Source: an uncultured Paracoccaceae bacterium (GTDB lineage: Bacteria > Pseudomonadota > Alphaproteobacteria > Rhodobacterales > Rhodobacteraceae). From it: DNA of 32,034 nt. The stretch spans positions 1-32,034 of the forward strand of contig CAMFGW010000031.1 of assembly GCA_945952025.1 (NCBI GenBank), in the 5' to 3' direction. Positions 26,845-32,034 of the stretch are shown piece after piece. Position numbers and translations under genes: made by a program. Within the stretch, counting starts at the first letter, position 1; every line of letters starts with the position of its first letter. The notes under the pieces are model-generated. The model was not told the DNA's origin. It saw only the letters and a list, made by a program, of their open reading frames with translations, and made no database searches.

Positions 26845-27509
26845 GGCTCGTTCCCTTGGTCCTCAGGATCGGCCCGACCTTCGCGCGCGGCCCGCTCGGC
26901 CGCAAGCCGCTTCTCGTGCCGTTCGCGGCGGCGGCGGGCGCGCAGGGCCTGGTAGGCGCCGGTGATCGGCAGGCTGATGAAATAGCCCGCGAAGGCGGCA
27001 GGCAGGCCGAGGACCATGCCGCCGGTGGTGTAGGGCACCAGAACGCCGCGCCAGAAGGCCGAGAAATGCTGCCATTCGACCGGCTGGCCGGTGATGAAGG
27101 CGCGCAGGTTGGTCCAGAATTGGGACCAGGCCAGGCCGACGGCATCCAGCACTTCTGGCAGGCCGAGCCGCAGGTCGCCGCCGACGAGCCAGTTGCCGAC
27201 CTCTAGCGCTGCGACGGCGATGACCGGGAAGGTCGCCGGATTGCCGACCAGCGTCGCCAGAAGCGCCGCGAGGACATTGCCCCGGATCACCCAGGCGAGT
27301 GCGGCGCCTCCGATCAGGTGCAGGCCGAAGAAGGGGGTGAAGGACACGAGGATGCCGGCGAAGATGCCGCGCGCGATGCGGTGCGGCGGGTCGGGCAGGC
27401 GGCGGAGCCGCAGCCCGACATAGCGCGAGGCGCGCCACCAGCCGCCACGGGGATAGACAAGGGCCGTCAGGCGCTCGCGCAGCGGCAGCCGGTCGCGGCG
27501 GCGGAACAC
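26841..27509 (-). CDS. DUF2062 membrane protein (second of tandem pair)
   Basis: 222 residues from GTG 27509. It has the DUF2062 pattern [33 protein letters not shown], then [22 protein letters not shown], with about three membrane helices and a highly charged C-terminal tail. DUF2062 is a family of inner-membrane proteins of unknown function. It is a clear paralogue of the gene just upstream (same opening, same RRLPD...PH..ARG core and GNP motif), separated from it by three bases, and overlaps pdxJ by four. The tandem arrangement points to an ancient duplication, possibly acting as a heteromer (inference). Confidence 0.9.
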   Translation of the reverse strand: MFRRRDRLPLRERLTALVYPRGGWWRASRYVGLRLRRLPDPPHRIARGIFAGILVSFTPFFGLHLIGGAALAWVIRGNVLAALLATLVGNPATFPVIAVAALEVGNWLVGGDLRLGLPEVLDAVGLAWSQFWTNLRAFITGQPVEWQHFSAFWRGVLVPYTTGGMVLGLPAAFAGYFISLPITGAYQALRARRRRERHEKRLAAERAAREGRADPEDQGNEP

Positions 27510-27512
27510 GGC

Positions 27513-28148
27513 TCAGTGCCCTTCGTCGGCGGGGGGCGCGGCCTCGCGCCGGGCACGGCGCTCGGCCAGGCGGCGAAGGCGGACCTGGCGCAGGCCGTCG
27601 ACGGTGCGCCATGTCGTCTCGTGTGCCGCGATGGCGAAGACGGTGCCAAGGATCAGGCCGCCGATGAGGTAGGGCATGAAATAGCCCTGCCCGAAGGCCA
27701 CGAAGGCGTCCCAATGCGCCGTCGCCGAGGTGAAAGGGGCAAAAAGGTTGTCCCAAAGCTCGGTCGACATGCGGCCGGTCAGGTGCATGATCTGGGGCAG
27801 GTTGACGTGGACCCGCTGGCCGGTCACCACCTGCCCGAGCGAGACGGACGACAGCGCGATGAACGGCAGCGTCACCGGGTTGCCGAACCAGTTGCCGACG
27901 AGCGAGGCGATGAAATTTCCCCGGATCAGCCAGATGATGAGCGTGCACAGGATGAAGTGCAGCCCGAAGAGCGGCGAGAAAGAGATGAAGACGCCGGTCG
28001 CCAGCCCGCGGGCGATGGCGTGCGGCGTGTCGGGCAGGCGGCGCAGGCGGTGGAGCATATAAAGCCCCTGCCGGCGCCAGCCGCCCTTGGGCATCAGCGC
28101 GTGGCGGAAGGATTCGAACGATGTGCGCGGGGTGCGACGCTTGAACAT
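27513..28148 (-). CDS. DUF2062 membrane protein (first of tandem pair)
   Basis: 211 residues from ATG 28148. RRLPDTPHAIARGLATGVFISFSPLFGLHFI and RGNFIASLVGNWFGNPVTLPFI define DUF2062, followed by a further membrane segment near YFMPYLIGGLILGTVFAI and a basic tail. Function unknown; predicted inner membrane. It starts seven bases after the rsh stop and is followed after three bases by its paralogue. It is part of the rpoZ-rsh transcription block, so it may be co-expressed with the stringent-response enzyme, but a mechanistic link is not shown by sequence. Confidence 0.9.
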   Translation of the reverse strand: MFKRRTPRTSFESFRHALMPKGGWRRQGLYMLHRLRRLPDTPHAIARGLATGVFISFSPLFGLHFILCTLIIWLIRGNFIASLVGNWFGNPVTLPFIALSSVSLGQVVTGQRVHVNLPQIMHLTGRMSTELWDNLFAPFTSATAHWDAFVAFGQGYFMPYLIGGLILGTVFAIAAHETTWRTVDGLRQVRLRRLAERRARREAAPPADEGH

Positions 28149-28155
28149 GGCGGGC

Positions 28156-30291
28156 TCAGGGCTTGCGCGACAGGTCGCGCACCCGCTCGACCTGGGCCAC
28201 GTCGCTTTCGGCCTCGAGCACCTTCAGGAGGTTGTGCAGATGTTCGATGTCGCGCAGCTCGACCTCGACCAGCAGGCGGTAGAAGTCGGGCTTGCGGTCG
28301 GCGAAGGTCAGGTCGGCGATGTTGGCCTTCTGCTCGCCGATGATGGTGCAGACGCGGCCAAGGACGCCGGAGCCGTTGGCGATGGTCAGGTCGAGCGTCA
28401 CGTTGTTGACCGGCGCGTGGCGGCCGGTGTGCCAGTGCAGGTCGACCCAGCGCTGGGGCTGGTCCTCAAGCTCGGCCAGCGCGGGGCAGTCGATGGCATG
28501 CACGACGACGCCCTGCCCGCGATAGGTGATGCCGACGATGCGCTCGCCCGGCAGGGGCTGGCAGCAGTTGGCGCGGCGGAAGGACTGGTCGGCGGCCAGT
28601 CCCGCGACGGCGCGGTCGGTCGCCACCTCTTCGCCGACCTGTGCGGCAAGGTCGGGATAGATGGCGCGGATGACTTCGCTTGCGCTCAGTTCGGCGCTGC
28701 CGATGCGGGCCAGCACTTCCGTCTCATCCGTCAGGCCCAGCACCTTGGCGGCGGTGCGCAGGGCCTTGTCGGTAGCCTTCTTGCCGACATGTTCGAAGGC
28801 GACGCGGGCAAGTTCGTGGCCGAGCTTGATGAAGCGTTCGCGGTTTTCCTCGCGCAGGCTGCGGCGGATGGCGGCCTTGGCGCGGCCGGTGACCACGATG
28901 TCGATCCAGGTGGCCTGCGGGCGCTGGCCGGCGGCGGTGATGATGTCGACCGACTGGCCGTTCTTCAGCCGGGTCCAGAGGGGCACGCGGATCCCGTCGA
29001 CCTTGGCGCCGACGCAGGCATCGCCGATCCTTGTGTGGATCGCATAGGCGAAGTCGATCGGCGTCGCGCCCTTCGGGAGTTGCACCACCTCGCCCTTGGG
29101 GGTGAAGCAGAAGACCTGGTCGGAATACATCTCGAGCTTGACGTTCTCGAGGAACTCGTCGTGGTCGCCGCCCTCGTCGAAGCGTTCGGTCACGGTCGTG
29201 ACCCAGCGGGCGGGGTCGACGGCAAAGGGGTTCTGGACGCGCACGCCCTCGCGGTAGGACCAGTGGGCGGCGACGCCGGCCTCTGCCACCTCGTGCATCT
29301 GGCGGGTGCGGATCTGCACCTCGACCCGCTTGCCGTCGCGGCCCGAGACGGTGGTGTGGATCGAGCGGTAGCCGTTCGACTTCGGTTGGCTGATGTAGTC
29401 CTTGAAGCGGCCCGGCACCGCGCGCCAGCGCTGGTGGATCACGCCCAGGATGCGGTAGCAGTCGGCCTCGGTCCGGCAGATGATGCGGAAGCCGTAGATG
29501 TCCGACAGGCGCGAGAAGGCAAGCTGCTTTTCCTGCATCTTGCGCCAGATCGAATAGGGCTTCTTGGCGCGGCCGTAGACGTCGGCCTCGATCCCGGCCT
29601 TGTCGAGTTCGGTGCGGATGTCGGCGGTGATCTTGGGGATCACCTCGCCGGTTTCGCGCTGGAGCGTGATGAAGCGGCGGATGATCGAGGCGCGGGCCTC
29701 GGGGTTCAGCACCTTGAAGGACAGGTCCTCAAGCTCTTCGCGCATCCATTGCATGCCCATGCGGCCGGCGAGCGGCGCATAGATGTCCATCGTCTCGCGC
29801 GCCTTCTTCACCTGCTTTTCGGGCTGCTGCCACTTCAGCGTGCGCATGTTGTGCAGCCGGTCGGCCAGCTTGACCAGGATCACGCGCAGATCCTTGGACA
29901 TGGCCATGAAAAGCTTGCGGAAGTTTTCCGACTGCTGCGTCTCGGTCGAGGACAGCTGCAGATTGGTGAGCTTGGTCACCCCGTCCACCAGTTCGGCGAT
30001 TTCCTCTCCGAACAGGCGCTCGACCTCGGAATAGGTGGACTTGGTATCCTCGATCGTGTCGTGCAGAAGCGCGGTGATGATCGTCGCATCATCAAGCCGC
30101 TGTTCAGTCAGGATGGCGGCGACCGCGACGGGGTGGGTGAAATATTCCTCGCCCGACTTGCGGATCTGGCCCTGATGCATCTGGCGCCCGTAGGCATAGG
30201 CCTTGCGGATCAGGTCGGCATTGGTGCGCGGGTTATAGTTGCGGACGAGTTCGACGAGTTCCTCGACGTCGATCAGTCCCGTCCGCTCCAC
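28156..30291 (-). CDS. rsh: Bifunctional (p)ppGpp synthetase/hydrolase (Rsh, RelA/SpoT family)
   Basis: 711 residues from GTG 30291. The HD hydrolase domain (about 25-180) is intact, with His53, His77-Asp78 and Glu81-Asp82. The synthetase domain (about 235-350) carries RFKD at 295-298, the motif of bifunctional Rel/SpoT enzymes rather than EXDD of RelA, plus NGYRSIHTTV. A TGS domain (about 390-450, FTPKGEVVQLPKGATPIDFAY) and a C-terminal ACT domain follow. It makes and degrades (p)ppGpp in the stringent response, as the single long Rsh of most alphaproteobacteria. It lies 29 bases after rpoZ on the same strand, the standard alphaproteobacterial pairing. Confidence 0.97.
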   Translation of the reverse strand: MERTGLIDVEELVELVRNYNPRTNADLIRKAYAYGRQMHQGQIRKSGEEYFTHPVAVAAILTEQRLDDATIITALLHDTIEDTKSTYSEVERLFGEEIAELVDGVTKLTNLQLSSTETQQSENFRKLFMAMSKDLRVILVKLADRLHNMRTLKWQQPEKQVKKARETMDIYAPLAGRMGMQWMREELEDLSFKVLNPEARASIIRRFITLQRETGEVIPKITADIRTELDKAGIEADVYGRAKKPYSIWRKMQEKQLAFSRLSDIYGFRIICRTEADCYRILGVIHQRWRAVPGRFKDYISQPKSNGYRSIHTTVSGRDGKRVEVQIRTRQMHEVAEAGVAAHWSYREGVRVQNPFAVDPARWVTTVTERFDEGGDHDEFLENVKLEMYSDQVFCFTPKGEVVQLPKGATPIDFAYAIHTRIGDACVGAKVDGIRVPLWTRLKNGQSVDIITAAGQRPQATWIDIVVTGRAKAAIRRSLREENRERFIKLGHELARVAFEHVGKKATDKALRTAAKVLGLTDETEVLARIGSAELSASEVIRAIYPDLAAQVGEEVATDRAVAGLAADQSFRRANCCQPLPGERIVGITYRGQGVVVHAIDCPALAELEDQPQRWVDLHWHTGRHAPVNNVTLDLTIANGSGVLGRVCTIIGEQKANIADLTFADRKPDFYRLLVEVELRDIEHLHNLLKVLEAESDVAQVERVRDLSRKP

Positions 30292-30320
30292 AGCCGACCC
30301 CCTTGGCCCCCGATGACTCG

Positions 30321-30674
30321 TTACGCCTCGCCCTGAGCTTCCATCATGGCGCGCAGCAGCCTTTCGTCCGTCATGTCGTTGGCTTCGGGGCGGTCCATCT
30401 CGGCGCTCATCAGAAGCGCCATGTCGTCTTCCTCGGCCTCGTCGACCTCGATCTGGGTCTGGTGGCTTTCGATCATGCGCTCGCGCAGGTCGTCCGCACC
30501 CTGGGTTTCGTCGGCGATCTCGCGCAGCGCCACGACCGGGTTCTTGTCATTGTCGCGGTCGATGGTCAGGGCGCCGCCCGACGCGATTTCGCGGGCGCGG
30601 TGAGCGGCCAGCATGACCAGCTCGAAACGGTTCGGAACCTTGTCGACGCAGTCCTCGACGGTGACGCGGGCCAT
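30321..30674 (-). CDS. rpoZ: RNA polymerase omega subunit
   Basis: 117 residues. [30 protein letters not shown] is the canonical omega opening and [16 protein letters not shown] the conserved centre; the acidic C-terminal tail is longer than in E. coli, as usual in alphaproteobacteria. Omega helps assemble RNA polymerase and forms part of a (p)ppGpp site in some bacteria, which fits its place directly upstream of rsh. GGAG precedes the ATG. A candidate promoter lies upstream at 30708-30736. Confidence 0.97.
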   Translation of the reverse strand: MARVTVEDCVDKVPNRFELVMLAAHRAREIASGGALTIDRDNDKNPVVALREIADETQGADDLRERMIESHQTQIEVDEAEEDDMALLMSAEMDRPEANDMTDERLLRAMMEAQGEA

Positions 30675-30707
30675 GGGATGCTCCGTTCGGGGGAAAATGG
30701 AATGGCT

Positions 30708-30736
30708 TATCTATGCGTGGCGTGGGGCAAAGGCAA
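30708..30736 (-). promoter_or_regulatory. Candidate sigma-70 promoter for rpoZ-rsh
   Basis: On the minus strand TTGCCT (30731-30736) is followed after 17 bases by TAGATA (30708-30713), about 34 bases upstream of the rpoZ ATG. The -35 matches at four positions and the -10 at three. The region is AT-richer than its neighbours and is the only gap (30675-30760) between rpoZ and folK. Plausible but unproven. Confidence 0.4.
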
Positions 30737-30760
30737 GCCAAAAAGGCGTGAAAATGCTTG

Positions 30761-31315
30761 TCAAAAAGGTCGCACTGCCGCGACATCGGCGGGGGGAAGG
30801 CGCGCGATCATCCCGGCCACCGTCAGCCCGGTCAGCGGGTGGCGCCAGAGGGGGGCCAGGTCGGCCCAGGGCACCAGGACGAAGGCGCGGTCCTGAAGGC
30901 GGGGGTGGGGCAGGATCAGCTCGGACGGCGCCAGGCGCCGCTGGTCCGCAGCCGGCAGCGTCGCCCAGTGGTCGAAGGTCGCGCGATCGGGCGCGATCCG
31001 GTCGCCATAGGCCAGCAGGTCCAGGTCCAGCGTGCGCGCGCCCCAGCGTTCGTCGCGGGTCCGTCCGAACGACTGTTCCACGGAATGCAGGGCCGCAAGA
31101 AGTTCTTCACAGCCGAGTGAAGTGCTGATAGAAGCAACGCCGTTCACATAGTCGGCACCGGAGCCTTCTGGAAAGGCCGGGGTTGAAAAGAAGCGGCTTA
31201 CGGCCCGCAAGGCGATCCGATGGTCGGTCAGCGACATCAATGCTTTGCGAATTGTCAAGGATGGGCCGCTGCCCAGTGAGACTTTATTCCCACCCAGTGC
31301 CACAAAAATGTCCAT
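30761..31315 (-). CDS. folK: 2-amino-4-hydroxy-6-hydroxymethyldihydropteridine diphosphokinase (HPPK)
   Basis: 184 residues from ATG 31315; the frame runs on upstream but only antisense to the NYN gene. The opening FVALGGNK replaces the common ALGSN, and the diagnostic GARTLDLDLLAYGD and LPHPRLQDRAFVLVPWADLAP stretches are present. It transfers pyrophosphate from ATP to 6-hydroxymethyl-dihydropterin in folate synthesis. The first 75 codons or so are much lower in GC (about 55 percent by count over 31081-31320) than the rest (about 70 percent), hinting at a mosaic gene. It is divergent from the NYN gene. Confidence 0.95.
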   Translation of the reverse strand: MDIFVALGGNKVSLGSGPSLTIRKALMSLTDHRIALRAVSRFFSTPAFPEGSGADYVNGVASISTSLGCEELLAALHSVEQSFGRTRDERWGARTLDLDLLAYGDRIAPDRATFDHWATLPAADQRRLAPSELILPHPRLQDRAFVLVPWADLAPLWRHPLTGLTVAGMIARLPPADVAAVRPF

Positions 31316-31456
31316 GTGCTGCTGATTATGCTCCAATCTAGATATTCTGGCGCTTAAGTTAGTTGTTGTTGCTGCCCGTTTTTGACCAGTGGTCTGTTGC
31401 CCAACTCTCCGCCCTTTCGGAGAAGACAGAAAACCGCCGAATTTGAAAGGCAGATT
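31316..31456. promoter_or_regulatory. AT-rich divergent region between folK and NYN gene
   Basis: 141 bases, with GC about 42 percent in 31321-31380, the lowest I saw in the window. It must hold promoters for both divergent genes. I could not assign -35 and -10 boxes with confidence. GAAAGG at 31445-31450 is the ribosome-binding site of the NYN gene. Confidence 0.5.
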
Positions 31457-32026
31457 ATGTTCTACAAGGACGAACGGCTTGCGCTGTTCATCGATGGCTC
31501 GAACCTCTATGCGGCGGCCAAGGCACTTGGGTTCGACATCGACTACAAGCTTCTGCGGCAGGAATTTGAACGGCGCTCGAAGCTTTTGCGCGCCTTCTAC
31601 TATACGGCGCTTCTGGAAAACGACGATTACTCGCCGATTCGGCCGCTGGTCGACTGGCTGAACTACAACGGCTTCACCATGGTGACGAAGCCCGCGCGCG
31701 AATATACCGACAGCCAGGGCCGCCGGAAGGTCAAGGGCAACATGGAGGTCGAGCTTTGCGTCGACGCCATGGAACTGGCGCCGAGGGTCGATCACATCGT
31801 CCTCTTCTCGGGCGATGGTGATTTCCGCGCGTTGGTCGAAAGCCTTCAGCGGCAGGGGGTGCGCGTCTCGGTCGTCTCGACCATCCGCAGCCAGCCGCCG
31901 ATGATCGCCGATGAACTGCGCCGCCAGGCCGACAATTTCATCGAGCTTGACGCGCTGCGCGAGGTCATCGGCCGGCCGCCGCGCGAGCCGCGGACCGAAA
32001 TGGCCCAGACGACGACCGAAGCCTGA
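31457..32026 (+). CDS. NYN domain protein (LabA/DUF88 family, putative ribonuclease)
   Basis: 189 residues from ATG 31457, preceded by GAAAGG; an in-frame TTG at 31382 lacks such a site. The PIN-like NYN fold is complete: LFIDGSNLY (Asp13, Asn16), VELCVDAM (Asp103), and LFSGDGDFRALV (Asp120, Asp122), giving the acidic metal-binding set expected for a nuclease. The motif order and length match the LabA/DUF88 group. The likely activity is RNA cleavage, not shown for this group member. It is divergent from folK; this gene pair is common in Rhodobacterales as far as I recall. The C-terminal tail is short and polar. Confidence 0.92.
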   Translation: MFYKDERLALFIDGSNLYAAAKALGFDIDYKLLRQEFERRSKLLRAFYYTALLENDDYSPIRPLVDWLNYNGFTMVTKPAREYTDSQGRRKVKGNMEVELCVDAMELAPRVDHIVLFSGDGDFRALVESLQRQGVRVSVVSTIRSQPPMIADELRRQADNFIELDALREVIGRPPREPRTEMAQTTTEA

Positions 32027-32034
32027 GGCCGCGC

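Noticed and set aside
28087-30336. 749-codon plus-strand frame opposite rsh
   Set aside because: Rsh on the minus strand has all domains intact; the plus frame is its complement with no recognisable domain.

Overview
The window is a chromosomal segment of a high-GC alphaproteobacterium, most likely a member of the Rhodobacteraceae. This rests on the gene order rpoZ-rsh-...-pdxJ-acpS-lepB-rnc-era-recO, a methylsuccinyl-CoA dehydrogenase of the Rhodobacter type, DUF1285, DUF1491, DUF2062 and DUF4159 proteins typical of the group, and very strong GC bias that leaves long open frames antisense to most genes. I cannot name the genus. I see no rRNA, tRNA, insertion sequence, phage gene, CRISPR array or replication origin.

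Layout. (1) 1-2547: a sulfotransferase (minus strand, running off the left edge) divergent from a Core-2/I-branching type glycosyltransferase, suggesting sulfated surface glycan synthesis. (2) 2557-7180, plus strand: a HIT hydrolase, a small CHCC zinc-binding protein, DNA polymerase I and a cation diffusion facilitator. (3) 7391-7975, minus: a DUF1285 protein. (4) 8060-14803, plus: four genes coupled by 4-base overlaps, MoxR AAA ATPase, DUF58, DUF4159 membrane protein, and a membrane protein with a VWA-like segment and an amidotransferase-like segment. (5) 14788-16278, minus: DUF599 and TauE/SafE membrane proteins. (6) 16454-18097, plus: mcd of the ethylmalonyl-CoA pathway, convergent with an MFS transporter (18137-19363, minus). 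(7) 19735-30674, minus, transcribed right to left: rpoZ, rsh, two DUF2062 proteins, pdxJ, a DUF308 protein, acpS, lepB, a degenerate LepB paralogue, rnc, era, DUF1491 and recO, interrupted only by a plus-strand staphylococcal-type nuclease between rnc and era. (8) 30761-32026: folK (minus) divergent from a NYN-domain protein (plus).

The most unusual gene is the DUF805-signal peptidase fusion at 23131-24159. It sits between true lepB and rnc, keeps the box E motif, and has lost both residues of the Ser/Lys catalytic dyad. Other points worth a look are the MoxR/DUF58/DUF4159 operon with its MIDAS-like terminal member, the sulfotransferase/glycosyltransferase pair, the nuclease splitting rnc from era, a compositional break inside folK, and hairpins between convergent genes. 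Most of the window is ordinary conserved housekeeping chromosome.
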